Source: an uncultured Prevotella sp. (lineage in GTDB: Bacteria; Bacteroidota; Bacteroidia; Bacteroidales; Bacteroidaceae). From it: DNA of 64,000 nt. The translations under genes were made by a program, and so were the position numbers. Below the pieces are notes generated by a model. The model saw nothing but the letters and a program-made list of their open reading frames with translations. It was not told the origin of the DNA and ran no database searches. Shown here piece after piece: positions 1 to 8,424 of the stretch (the stretch's first letter is position 1; each line of letters opens with the position of its first letter). The stretch spans positions 1 to 64,000 of the forward strand of contig CALIZL010000048.1 in assembly GCA_938028745.1 (NCBI GenBank), written 5' to 3'.

Positions 1-322
<322 letters not shown>

Positions 323-436
323 CTCCCGCATCTCAGCCGTGTCGTCGGCCCGCTCGTTGCGGATGCCGCAGGACATAAGTGCCGCGTGGCGCGTCACTCC
401 TTCTTTCCCTTGCTTGTGCGATAGTCAAACCCCTAA

Positions 437-547
<111 letters not shown>

Positions 548-558
548 TTTTCAATACG

Positions 559-594
559 AAAGCCCCGAGCGCGACATCCGCACTCGGGGCTTTT
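559..594 (+). terminator. rRNA operon intrinsic terminator
   Basis: AAAGCCCCGAG (559-569) pairs with CTCGGGGCTTT (583-593) around a 13-nt loop, followed by TTTT. It sits 12 nt after the 5S gene and ends the rRNA operon. Confidence 0.85.
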
Positions 595-764
595 GCGTTT
601 TGGGAGGGTAAGATGTGAATGTTATGTGTGCTCTCCATTTTATTGGTATATAATGATGTGTAAACATTTTCATTCTCGTTGTTTACCAGATTCCAAAAGA
701 TTAGAACTAAGCCCCAAAAGTTAAAGCAATATTTTTTGTTAAACGAAAAATATATTCTGTTTTT

Positions 765-796
765 TTTGCTTATTTGGGTTAGAAATGATACCTTTG
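765..796 (+). promoter_or_regulatory. Bacteroidota-type promoter for the phosphoethanolamine transferase gene
   Basis: TTTG (765-768), 20 nt, then TACCTTTG (789-796): a full match to the phylum's -33/-7 consensus. Transcription should start near 801, leaving an unusually long leader of about 285 nt before the ATG at 1088. I found no other ORF between, so the leader either carries regulation or the promoter serves a separate RNA. Confidence 0.75.
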
Positions 797-1087
797 CAAA
801 TGGATTGGTATGATCTGATTCTATAAAACCTACTTAAAGGAAAGTTACTTAAAAGAGCGTTTGATATTCCCAGTGTACGTTGTTGAGAATTTACACCCTC
901 CCCATGGTATAGGCTATATGCACTCCTGTGGATTTATATCTTGGAGTTGAGATAATAATCTCAAATGTGGGAAAAGGTTAGTTTTGGGGAAAGATAATTC
1001 AAAACAGTTCAGATTGACACTCAATAGTTCCCACGCTCTTATGTAAAACTAATACTGTGTTCTGGGAACTGACAGAAGAGCTAATTT

Positions 1088-2767
1088 ATGACACAACAAA
1101 GTTCAAAGGTTTTTAGTATGCATAAAAGGGACCTATTACACTCACTCCTCAATTTATGTGGAGAGAAGCCTTTTATCTATCTCTTCCTTCTCAACCTTGT
1201 ATCAAATTGCACTTATTCTTACACCTATCATCCTTTTGTTGGAGTATTATTGATGGTGTGCCTGTCGGGGTCAATGGCCTTGCTGGAAACGTTGGTGTTC
1301 AGTTTTTTTAGCAAGGTAAGATCCTTAGGGGTAATGTACCTAGTAGCAGTTGGAATAATTTATACAATTATTATCCTTACAGACTATTTCTGTCTATTTA
1401 ACTTCCAATCTACTTTTGATCAAGATAAACTTGATATATTAAGAGAGACAACTCCGAAAGAAACTAGAGAATTTCTACATACCTATTTGTCATTCGGGCT
1501 TGTATTAGGAGGATTGGCCTGTGTCCTTTTAATGCACATCATGTTACTTCGCTTATCATTGTTCATTTCAAAAATAAAAAGAGTACGATTCTTCTTTGCA
1601 TTAGTATCCACCATAGGTTTTATGGGCTGGGGTTTTATGATTATCAGCTATATTAAGTTCCACAATGGTTTTTCCATTCCGCAGTACACTTCAATCACCC
1701 GTATAGCATACTCCTATCACATGTCTAAAAAACGTTTGGATGAAATCAAACAGCTATACACAGTCTGTAAACAGATTCCTGCTTCACAGGACTTTAATGA
1801 TAAGCCGAACGTGATAGTCCTAATTGGCGAATCGTCATCAGTATATCATTCGGGGCTATTTGGCTATAAATATAACACGACGCCGAACTTAAAGTGTATG
1901 GAGGCTGAGGGAAATCTTTTAGCTTTTGATAATGCTGTTTCTGTTGACGACCATACCCATGGTGTGATGGAATCTGTCTTCTCTTTAGATTCTTTACGCA
2001 CAAATTTTAATAATACACCACTATTCCCAGCTGTCTACAAAAATGCTAAATATCAAACACATTGCTATGACAATCAATATTTTGTCGGTGGTGTAAACTT
2101 CTTGTCAGATCCTGTTTTGTCGCGGTTGATGTTCACCACCCGTAATCAAAAAGGTTATACGTACGATGAGGAACTTATTCGTACAGTTAAAGTGTCTAAT
2201 GCACCAAGCCTATATGTTATCCATCTCATGGGGCAACACTATACTTATACACAACGTTATCCACAAAAGTGGGACAAATTTCAAGCTAGTGAATATGATA
2301 AAATCCGCTGGAGTGAAAATCAAAGAAAGCTGATTGCCCAGTATGATAATGCCACATTATACAATGACTTTGTTGTCACATCACTTATCAACAAGTTTAA
2401 GAACACCAATAGTGTTCTCATATATTTCTCTGATCATGGAGAAGAAGTATTTGAACTTCGTGATTACAACGGACATGGAAATGCAGCATATTCTCCAGAT
2501 TTAAGATATCAAATAAGAGTTCCATTGATAATGTGGATGTCCGATACCTACATGAAGAATCATAAGGATGTATATGATAAAGCAGTAGCTAATAAGCATA
2601 CGCCTATTATCACGGACGATGTTTCTCATACAATCCTGAGTCTTGGAGGAATTAAAACCCCTTGGTATAATCCCCACAGAGATTTTCTTAATAGCAAGTA
2701 TAATAGGGGGAAGCGTAGAATAGTGTTAAACTCAATAGACTACGATAGTTATAGCCCAACAAAGTAA
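1088..2767 (+). CDS. Phosphoethanolamine transferase-like membrane sulfatase-fold protein
   Basis: A 559-residue protein resembling the EptA/CptA/MCR family, which move phosphoethanolamine from a phospholipid to lipid A or core sugars in the outer leaflet of the inner membrane. The first 190 residues hold about five hydrophobic helices. The catalytic domain starts near 240 with the family motif GESSSVYHSGLFGY (247-260) followed by NTTP; Ser249 takes the place of the usual Thr nucleophile. SDHGEE at 448-453 is the conserved metal-binding motif, and histidines near 379-384 (HLMGQH) fit the same fold. Base composition is visibly more AT-rich than most neighbours, and the gene sits alone beside an rRNA operon, so lateral acquisition is possible. 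The exact acceptor is unknown; surface charge change or polymyxin resistance is inference from the family. Confidence 0.8.
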   Translation: MTQQSSKVFSMHKRDLLHSLLNLCGEKPFIYLFLLNLVSNCTYSYTYHPFVGVLLMVCLSGSMALLETLVFSFFSKVRSLGVMYLVAVGIIYTIIILTDYFCLFNFQSTFDQDKLDILRETTPKETREFLHTYLSFGLVLGGLACVLLMHIMLLRLSLFISKIKRVRFFFALVSTIGFMGWGFMIISYIKFHNGFSIPQYTSITRIAYSYHMSKKRLDEIKQLYTVCKQIPASQDFNDKPNVIVLIGESSSVYHSGLFGYKYNTTPNLKCMEAEGNLLAFDNAVSVDDHTHGVMESVFSLDSLRTNFNNTPLFPAVYKNAKYQTHCYDNQYFVGGVNFLSDPVLSRLMFTTRNQKGYTYDEELIRTVKVSNAPSLYVIHLMGQHYTYTQRYPQKWDKFQASEYDKIRWSENQRKLIAQYDNATLYNDFVVTSLINKFKNTNSVLIYFSDHGEEVFELRDYNGHGNAAYSPDLRYQIRVPLIMWMSDTYMKNHKDVYDKAVANKHTPIITDDVSHTILSLGGIKTPWYNPHRDFLNSKYNRGKRRIVLNSIDYDSYSPTK

Positions 2768-3000
2768 ATTTAAAACCAGAATGGCTCTTTCTTTTGAGTG
2801 CTATTCTCTATCGCGGGGAGAGTTAAGCACGTAAACAATTCTATGGAAAATAAGTTTTCTGGAAGTGGCTGCTGGTCATTGATTATCATTCCTAGGAGTT
2901 AATATGTTCTCTGATAGTGCTTCATTCCTGCGGATGAGGTTGCTTTAGGAACATTTGTAACGTAACAATTTCTAAATCTTGGTTTTACTCAACGCAGTAA

Positions 3001-3029
3001 AAAGGCTCACGGATAACCCGTGAGCCTTT
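3001..3029 (-). terminator. Hairpin terminator between convergent genes
   Basis: AAAGGCTCACGG (3001-3012) and CCGTGAGCCTTT (3018-3029) form a perfect 12-bp stem with a 5-nt loop. On the - strand the stem is followed by TTTTTACTG-type T-rich sequence, so it best serves the SIMPL gene at 3185-3922, but it may stop + strand transcription too. Confidence 0.75.
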
Positions 3030-3184
3030 AACGATATAACTCATAAGTTCTTATAAATCATATCTTAGAATTTTAAGCCATTAACCGTGTCTTTTTCTTT
3101 CACGACTCAAGGTTTATGAGTTAAGAAAAGATACATTGTTTTTAGCTATTTCCACGCGTTTGTGGATGATAGTTCTATCCCTCT

Positions 3185-3922
3185 TTACTTCACCTTATAC
3201 GTCGTTCTCACCGTGATGCTAGCCACCTTTTCTTTGCTGCTTGTGTTGAACGTTCCGCCCCAGCTGTATTCCTCCTCGCTGTTAAGACCCACAATTTGGA
3301 ACACGCCCATTGATGAAGACACAATTGCGCCAACCTTCGAATCGCTACCCTTCGCGATGGTTTGAGCGCGTTCGTATGCGTTGGCCGATGCTTGGTTAAG
3401 CATCTCCATCTTCAAGTCGTTTAGCTTTGTGTAATAGTAGAGTGGTTTCTCGCTACTGAAATCCATTCCGCGATTGTACAGCTCTGAAATGCGTTGGTAT
3501 ACGCCTTCTACGCGTTTCAGATCGTTAGAACTAACCGTGAAAGTCTGCGAAACGGCGAAACCATTTTCAAGCGTTACGTATTTGCGGCTGTCTTCATCCC
3601 AAAAGTCTTTCGTACGTTTGCTGATGTCCACGCTGCTCATTGTTATTTCCTTTTCGGGAATGCCGTGCGTTTGTAGGTATTGGCGCATCACGCGAGCCGC
3701 CTTTTCGAACTCGGTAAAGGCCGAACTACGTGTAGAACCCTCGGCATTAACCGATATCTTCCAAACGATAAGGTCGCTCGTAATCTGTTTTTCGGCCATA
3801 CCAGTAACGTTGATGTTGGGTTCTCCCTCTCTAAAATTCTTGAAGCCTGCGGCAATTAGCCAAGCCCCAATAACAATCACCACTCCAATAATAGAGGTGA
3901 TAATGATTTTTGTCTTGTCCAT
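3185..3922 (-). CDS. SIMPL domain (DUF541) envelope protein
   Basis: A 245-residue protein with one N-terminal hydrophobic helix (about residues 5-27, an anchor or uncleaved signal) and then a SIMPL/DUF541 domain, starting around NINVTGMAEKQI and including the typical stretch about alternation of beta strands and a helix with EFEKAARVMRQYL. The family (YggE, BP26) forms ring-like periplasmic assemblies; function is poorly known. It is a single-gene unit with its own terminator and a TATTTTTG -7 element upstream. Family call is firm, role is not. Confidence 0.85.
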   Translation of the reverse strand: MDKTKIIITSIIGVVIVIGAWLIAAGFKNFREGEPNINVTGMAEKQITSDLIVWKISVNAEGSTRSSAFTEFEKAARVMRQYLQTHGIPEKEITMSSVDISKRTKDFWDEDSRKYVTLENGFAVSQTFTVSSNDLKRVEGVYQRISELYNRGMDFSSEKPLYYYTKLNDLKMEMLNQASANAYERAQTIAKGSDSKVGAIVSSSMGVFQIVGLNSEEEYSWGGTFNTSSKEKVASITVRTTYKVK

Positions 3923-4007
3923 ACGATGTTAAGTTTATTAGTTCATTAGCTCATTAGTTTACCAATTCGCGTGTATTCGTGAAAGGTTAGACTGATTGCT
4001 CTTTTTG

Positions 4008-4015
4008 CAAAAATA
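4008..4015 (-). promoter_or_regulatory. -7 promoter element for the SIMPL gene
   Basis: CAAAAATA on the + strand reads TATTTTTG on the - strand, a match to TAnnTTTG, 86 nt before the SIMPL start. No clean -33 TTTG at the right distance was seen. Confidence 0.5.
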
Positions 4016-4123
4016 GCGAAAAGAACGATAGGTTGTTAGAAAATTGCCTTGTTTTTTTTCAACGGACATATATTTTAAATAGTTTTAGGTTTTCTCGTTG
4101 GGTGTCTTTCGGTTTAAAATGCT

Positions 4124-4131
4124 TAACTTTG
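4124..4131 (+). promoter_or_regulatory. -7 promoter element; decides the start of the next gene
   Basis: TAACTTTG at 4124-4131 implies transcription from about 4136. An in-frame ATG exists at 4033, upstream of this promoter, so the true start of the following gene is more likely the ATG at 4162, 26 nt inside the transcript. Confidence 0.65.
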
Positions 4132-4161
4132 CAATACACATTATATAATGCCTCACGAAAC

Positions 4162-4752
4162 ATGTATTATCTCGAACGACTTTGGATTTGGATTTCCCGA
4201 CTAAACTGTTGCCGCGGTTTCGGCATTCAGTCGCCGTCGGCCTATTCGTTCGTGCGTTACGTGGTTAACGAGCATTATCCCTATTATGCCTACGCCGACT
4301 TAGCCGATAGCTTTCCACAATTGGGCAAACGTGAGCGCAAGTTAGGCGAGTTTTATTTCCGTCTGGCCAATTTCGCGCAGGCCAATCAGTGGCTTTGTTG
4401 TGGCCCGATACCGCATTGGCTGGGCCCTTACGTGCAGGCGGGCTGCAAAAGAACGACCGTTGTGGAGCTGGAAGATGCAGACCTACGCGCCATCGCCTCG
4501 GCAGAACAGCCCATTGTGGTGCATCTGCTCGACCCTTTGCATGCCGAAGAAGCCTGCCTACGCCTGCTGCCGCTGCTCAACGAGCAGGCCATACTCATGA
4601 TAGACGGCATCGCCTGTTCGCGTCAGGCCAGGCAATTGTGGAAACAATTGCGCCGCTACACGCGCACGAGCGTAACCTTCGACCTGCATTATTGTGGCCT
4701 GGTTTTCTTCGATACCGCACGCCCCAAGCAGCACTATGTTATTAACTTTTAA
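4162..4752 (+). CDS. Methyltransferase-like protein of Bacteroidota (degenerate class I fold)
   Basis: 196 residues from MYYLERLWIWI, a start chosen because the promoter element lies at 4124-4131. The N-terminal GFGIQSPSAYSFV and the C-terminal FDLHYCGLVFFD followed by KQHYVINF match my memory of a Bacteroidota family annotated as SAM-dependent methyltransferases, where these segments read G(V/I)xSPF and FDLYYxGIVFFD. A glycine-rich SAM loop is not obvious (CGPIPHWLGPY around residue 80 is the nearest), so catalysis is uncertain. It lies 22 nt before the cobalamin adenosyltransferase gene and is probably co-transcribed. Function unassigned. Confidence 0.6.
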   Translation: MYYLERLWIWISRLNCCRGFGIQSPSAYSFVRYVVNEHYPYYAYADLADSFPQLGKRERKLGEFYFRLANFAQANQWLCCGPIPHWLGPYVQAGCKRTTVVELEDADLRAIASAEQPIVVHLLDPLHAEEACLRLLPLLNEQAILMIDGIACSRQARQLWKQLRRYTRTSVTFDLHYCGLVFFDTARPKQHYVINF

Positions 4753-4774
4753 CCTAACGCTCCCTCCCTCTAAT

Positions 4775-5329
4775 ATGAAAGTTTACACCAAAACAGGCGA
4801 CAAGGGCACCACAAGCCTTGTGGGCGGTGCGCGCATAGACAAGTCGCACGCCCGCATCGAGGCGTATGGCACCATTGATGAGCTTAATTCTGCCTTGGGC
4901 TATCTGCTTGCGCTGTTGCCCCAAGATTCGCATGTGTCCTTGCTCGAAAGTGTTCAGCACGCACTTTTCAACATCGGTTGCCACCTCGCCACCGACATCG
5001 AGCCAGGAAACGAAACGGATGCGCCTTGTCTCGACCCGTCTTGCGCTGTGCAACTAGAAACGACCATCGACCGGATGCAAGAAAAATTGCCGCCCCAAAC
5101 CCACTTTATCTTACCTGGGGGAACGCCTGCGGCAGCCTGGGCGCACGTCTGTCGCACCATTTGCAGGCGTGCCGAGCGGCGTGTTGTGGCCCTATCGCAC
5201 GAGGCGCACGTGGCATTCTCTGCCTTACAATACCTTAATCGGCTCTCCGATTACCTATTCGTTTTGGCACGTTTTATCAACCATAATGCCGATTTGTCGG
5301 AAAAAACTTGGCAAAACACTTGCAAATAA
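4775..5329 (+). CDS. pduO: Cob(I)yrinic acid a,c-diamide adenosyltransferase, PduO type
   Basis: 184 residues from MKVYTKTGDKGTT. The N-terminal TKTGDKGTTSLVGG is the ATP-binding signature of the PduO-type ATP:cob(I)alamin adenosyltransferases, and RTICRRAERRVV (about residues 128-139) is the second conserved basic helix that contacts the nucleotide and corrin. The normal family length is about 180-190. An in-frame upstream ATG at 4694 would overlap the preceding gene by 59 nt and add unrelated residues, so 4775 was chosen. It makes adenosylcobalamin for B12 enzymes such as methylmalonyl-CoA mutase, part of propionate metabolism in this phylum. Confidence 0.92.
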   Translation: MKVYTKTGDKGTTSLVGGARIDKSHARIEAYGTIDELNSALGYLLALLPQDSHVSLLESVQHALFNIGCHLATDIEPGNETDAPCLDPSCAVQLETTIDRMQEKLPPQTHFILPGGTPAAAWAHVCRTICRRAERRVVALSHEAHVAFSALQYLNRLSDYLFVLARFINHNADLSEKTWQNTCK

Positions 5330-5349
5330 CAATAAAAGTGTTATTTTTG
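5319..5349 (+). promoter_or_regulatory. Promoter for the DUF2795 gene
   Basis: CTTG (5319-5322), 19 nt, TATTTTTG (5342-5349). The -33 box overlaps the end of the preceding CDS. Transcription would start near 5354, 37 nt before the ATG. Confidence 0.6.
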
Positions 5350-5390
5350 CAGCCTAAACCGAAAACATTAACAAGAAAAACTATTAAGAT

Positions 5391-5612
5391 ATGTATTGGA
5401 CATTGGAATTGGCATCTAAATTAGAAGATGCGCCTTGGCCTGCAACCAAGGAAGAACTCATAGACTATGCTATGCGTTCGGGTGCACCTTTGGAGGTGTT
5501 GGAGAACTTGCAAGAGATAGAAGACGAAGGCGATGTCTACGAGAGTATCGAAGATATTTGGCCCGACTATCCTACAAAGGAGGACTTTCTCTTCAACGAA
5601 GACGAATATTAA
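5391..5612 (+). CDS. DUF2795 family small acidic protein
   Basis: 73 residues, strongly acidic, opening MYWTLELASKLEDAPWPATK, then KEELIDYAMRSGAP and a tail of Asp/Glu ending FLFNEDEY. The WPATKEELIDYA segment with a following helix matches the DUF2795 pattern common as a single small gene in Bacteroidetes. It has its own promoter and a strong terminator, so it is a monocistronic, probably well-expressed gene. Biochemical role unknown. Confidence 0.85.
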   Translation: MYWTLELASKLEDAPWPATKEELIDYAMRSGAPLEVLENLQEIEDEGDVYESIEDIWPDYPTKEDFLFNEDEY

Positions 5613-5621
5613 TCATATTGA

Positions 5622-5664
5622 AAAGGGGGATGTGTTTGGGTAAAAGCCCAGCACATCCCCCTTT
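5622..5664 (+). terminator. Intrinsic terminator after the DUF2795 gene
   Basis: AAAGGGGGATGTG (5622-5634) pairs with CACATCCCCCTTT (5652-5664); the inner TGGG/CCCA extends the hairpin. Confidence 0.85.
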
Positions 5665-5867
5665 GCTTTGCTTGGTGGGCGCGTATAGGGCTTAGCCCTA
5701 GGATGTCCCTACGATGTTAAAACGGCCTAGTAAATGCACAGGGGGCTGGGGGCTCTTAGTGTAACAATGGTTCACTTAGTCGACTAGCCCATTGCTCCCC
5801 AATCGTTATGCCGCCCGTTTATCCCTTTCTTAACCTTCCTTTTCATCCACCTTACACCTCACTGCTT

Positions 5868-6080
5868 ATGTTTAAAAAACTCTCGCGGCTCAGTCGCCCT
5901 TGGCTTATTTTCCTCGCCATAACTGCTTGGCTGTTAGTTATGGTACTATCTTTTATCTTGGCTTATAACTATACGCGCAGCGTGGCTGCAAACGATGGCA
6001 TTGAAATTCCAACGTTATGGCAACTCTTCTCTGGTGTTTTTTCGTTTGCTTGTCGGCACATAGCCTGTATTATTCTCTAA
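5868..6080 (+). CDS. Possible small membrane protein
   Basis: 70 residues from MFKKLSRLSRPW with a basic N-terminus and one clear hydrophobic helix (LIFLAITAWLLVMVLSFILA), which is the only support. An in-frame ATG at 5808 gives a proline-rich extension and looks less likely. The C-terminus (FACRHIACIIL) is again hydrophobic. No family recognised; it could be a chance ORF or a truncated gene. Confidence 0.35.
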   Translation: MFKKLSRLSRPWLIFLAITAWLLVMVLSFILAYNYTRSVAANDGIEIPTLWQLFSGVFSFACRHIACIIL

Positions 6081-6199
6081 ACGTAACCCACTAAGCCTTC
6101 AATAACAAGTAGGGCAACATGCTCCACAAAACACGAAACCAGTACAGACACTAACGCCCGATTTGGCTTGAAAATCACGTATGTTGCCGATTATTTTCG

Positions 6200-6207
6200 T
6201 AACTTTG
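6200..6207 (+). promoter_or_regulatory. -7 element directly abutting the deacetylase ATG
   Basis: TAACTTTG at 6200-6207 is a perfect -7 element, with the ATG at 6212. With the usual 4-6 nt from element to start site, the mRNA would begin at or just before the initiation codon. No good -33 TTTG at 19-21 nt. Confidence 0.6.
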
Positions 6208-6211
6208 CACC

Positions 6212-7021
6212 ATGCAAACAAAAGAAAAAGAGCTGATATTGCTAAGTTTCGACACCGAAGAGTTTGATGTTCCGCGCGAGCATGGCGTAGACATCAGCTT
6301 GGAAGAAGGCATGCGCGTGTCGGTAGAAGGCACAACGCGCATTCTCGATTGTCTGAAATCTAACGGCGTTCGCGCCACTTTCTTCTGCACGGGCAACTTC
6401 GCCGAGCAGGCACCGCACCTTATTCGCCGCATCATGGACGAGGGGCACGAGGTGGCTTGCCACGGAGTGGACCATTGGAAACCTGTTCCCGAAGACGTAT
6501 GGCGGTCTAAAAACATACTTGAACGCGTGGCGGGCGTGCCCATGCGCGGCTATCGGCAGCCCCGTATGTTCCCCGTGAGCGACGATGCACTGGCCGAGGC
6601 GGGCTATCTGTACAACTCTTCGCTCAATCCCGCCTTTGTTCCAGGCCGTTATATGCACCTCACCACGCCCCGCCGTTGGTTTATGAAGGGCGAGGTAATG
6701 CAAATTCCGGCCTCGGTTACACCCCTTTTGCGTTTTCCTTTGTTTTGGTTGTCGTTACACAATCTGCCCCAATGGCTGTACAACGCCATGGTTAGGCGCG
6801 TGTTGCGGCACGATGGCTACTTCGTAACCTACTTCCATCCGTGGGAGTTTTACGACCTCAAAGAACATCCCGAATATAAGATGCCCTACATCATACGCAA
6901 CCATAGCGGAATGGATATGGTTAACCGGCTAGACCGTTTGGTAAAGATGATGAAACGGCGCGATGCAGAGTTTATTACCTATACCCAGTTTGTTGAACGA
7001 AAGAAGGGGGAGAAGAGATGA
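6212..7021 (+). CDS. Polysaccharide deacetylase family protein
   Basis: 269 residues of the NodB/carbohydrate-esterase-4 type. Near the N-terminus LLSFDTEEFD supplies the catalytic and metal-binding aspartates, VRATFFCTGNFAEQAP is the typical second segment, and HEVACHGVDHW gives the HxxxH-type metal histidines (about 78-86). RGYRQPRMFPVS and YFHPWEFYDL are later conserved blocks, the latter typical of the DUF3473-containing subgroup linked to exopolysaccharide or lipid-sugar modification. Its stop overlaps the start of the GT2 gene (ATGA), so it heads a three-gene operon with GT2 and GtrA proteins. Probable role: deacetylating a lipid-linked sugar; the substrate is inferred only. Confidence 0.88.
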   Translation: MQTKEKELILLSFDTEEFDVPREHGVDISLEEGMRVSVEGTTRILDCLKSNGVRATFFCTGNFAEQAPHLIRRIMDEGHEVACHGVDHWKPVPEDVWRSKNILERVAGVPMRGYRQPRMFPVSDDALAEAGYLYNSSLNPAFVPGRYMHLTTPRRWFMKGEVMQIPASVTPLLRFPLFWLSLHNLPQWLYNAMVRRVLRHDGYFVTYFHPWEFYDLKEHPEYKMPYIIRNHSGMDMVNRLDRLVKMMKRRDAEFITYTQFVERKKGEKR

Positions 7022-7980
7022 CACGATTGGCTATTGTTTCGCCTTGTTACAACGAAGAGGCGGTGCTAGATACCTCGGTGGCGCGCCTAACGCAGCTGCT
7101 CGATACGCTGGTTAGCTTGGGCGACGTGTCGGCCGAGAGCATGATCGTGTTTGTAAACGATGGTAGCACCGATGCCACTTGGCAGCTGATATGTCGCCAT
7201 CAGCGCGAAAACCATTATGTGCGGGGTATTAATCTGGCTCGAAACGTGGGTCATCAAAGTGCCATCATGGCCGGAATGCTCACCGCAAGGCATTGGGCAG
7301 ACGTGGTGATAACCATTGATGCCGACCTGCAAGACGACCTTGCGGCCATTCCTCTCATGCTGCAACATTATCGCGAGGGTAGCGACATCGTGTACGGCGT
7401 TAAGGTTTCGCGCAAGGCCGACCCCGTTTTCAAACGCCTTTCGGCTGTGGCTTTCTACAAGTTGCAGTCTAAAATGGGCGTGAAAAGCGTGTTCAACCAT
7501 GCCGATTTCAGGCTGATGAGCCGCCGAGCACTGGATATTCTTGCTGGTTATGGCGAACGCAACCTCTACTTGCGCGGACTGATACCCATGATAGGGCTTG
7601 AAAGTAGCACCGTAGACGACGTGATAAGCGAGCGCACGGCAGGCACATCGAAGTACACTTTAAAGAAGATGCTGTCGTTGGCACTCGATGGCATCACCTC
7701 GTTTTCGGTTCGTCCCATATACCTTATATTATATATAGGCCTCTTTTTCCTTTTCCTCAGTCTTGTGGCGGGCGTGTATGTTGTTCATGCGCTCATTGTT
7801 CACACGGCCTATCCCGGTTGGGCGTCTATCATGTTAAGCCTTTGGCTCATAGGCGGAGTTATCATGTTGTCTATCGGCGTTGTGGGTGTTTATGTGGGCA
7901 AGATATACACCGAAGTGAAGAACAGACCTTTGTTTAACATACGCGAGATAGTTGGCGATGACGACAACGCAAAGGTTTAA
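7018..7980 (+). CDS. GT2 polyprenyl-phosphate glycosyltransferase (GtrB/DPM1-like)
   Basis: 320 residues. An N-terminal GT-A domain has SPCYNEEAVLD, FVNDGSTDATW, the donor/metal-binding DADLQDD (about 102-108), and the DPM-type block HADFRLMSRRALDIL. Two hydrophobic helices follow (about 233-258 and 268-293), as in GtrB. Such enzymes move a sugar from UDP- or GDP-sugar to undecaprenyl or dolichyl phosphate on the cytoplasmic face. It overlaps the deacetylase stop by 4 nt and the GtrA-like gene by 29 nt, so the three products are translationally coupled. With GtrA as the presumed flippase and the GT87 enzyme downstream as a possible user, this fits a periplasmic glycan-modification route. Confidence 0.92.
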   Translation: MTRLAIVSPCYNEEAVLDTSVARLTQLLDTLVSLGDVSAESMIVFVNDGSTDATWQLICRHQRENHYVRGINLARNVGHQSAIMAGMLTARHWADVVITIDADLQDDLAAIPLMLQHYREGSDIVYGVKVSRKADPVFKRLSAVAFYKLQSKMGVKSVFNHADFRLMSRRALDILAGYGERNLYLRGLIPMIGLESSTVDDVISERTAGTSKYTLKKMLSLALDGITSFSVRPIYLILYIGLFFLFLSLVAGVYVVHALIVHTAYPGWASIMLSLWLIGGVIMLSIGVVGVYVGKIYTEVKNRPLFNIREIVGDDDNAKV

Positions 7981-8383
7981 AGGTTGGTGGAAAGGCCATC
8001 CCGCCTTTCGGGCACACTTTTGGCGTGTGTTTCGCTTTGGCATTGTGGGCGCGATATGCACGGCCTTGCATTATGGCGTGTATTGTCTTTGCCTGTTGTT
8101 TGCCAATGCCAACGTGTCTTACACCGTGGGTTACGTGGTTGGCTTGTTGTGCAACTACGTGCTAACCACCTATTTCACCTTTCAAAGTAAGGCCACTCGC
8201 GGCAATGTTGCGGGCTTTGTGGCCAGTCATGCAGTAAACTATCTCATGGAGATTGGTTTGCTCAACCTCTTCCTTTGGTGGGGACTTAGCAAGCTGTTGG
8301 CACCAATCGTGGTGATGGCCATTGCGGTTCCGATAAACTTTTTGTTGCTGAATGTGGTGTATAAGAAAAGGAGTAAGGAGTAA
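7952..8383 (+). CDS. GtrA-like flippase family protein
   Basis: 143 residues with four predicted membrane helices, including VFRFGIVGAICTALHYGVY and YVVGLLCNYVLTTYFTF, the hallmark of the GtrA/PF04138 family. These proteins are thought to flip polyprenyl-phosphate-linked sugars made by a GtrB partner. The start overlaps the GT2 stop by 29 nt; ATG at 7958 is an alternative. Last gene of the deacetylase-GT2-GtrA operon. Confidence 0.9.
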   Translation: MAMTTTQRFKGWWKGHPAFRAHFWRVFRFGIVGAICTALHYGVYCLCLLFANANVSYTVGYVVGLLCNYVLTTYFTFQSKATRGNVAGFVASHAVNYLMEIGLLNLFLWWGLSKLLAPIVVMAIAVPINFLLLNVVYKKRSKE

Positions 8384-8384
8384 A

Positions 8385-8424
8385 CCTCACCCCCAGCCCC
8401 TCTCCAACGGGCGAGGGGAGTGGT
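8385..8424. repeat. REP-like GC-rich palindromic element, copy 1
   Basis: Two nt after the GtrA stop begins CCTCACCCCCAGCCCCTC, running to a GAGGGGAGTGGTATG arm. It is the same element as the perfect pair at 50088-50330 and, inverted, at about 9335-9375. Confidence 0.8.

Noticed and set aside
4033..4161. N-terminal extension of the methyltransferase-like gene
   Set aside because: The promoter -7 element lies at 4124-4131, inside this extension.
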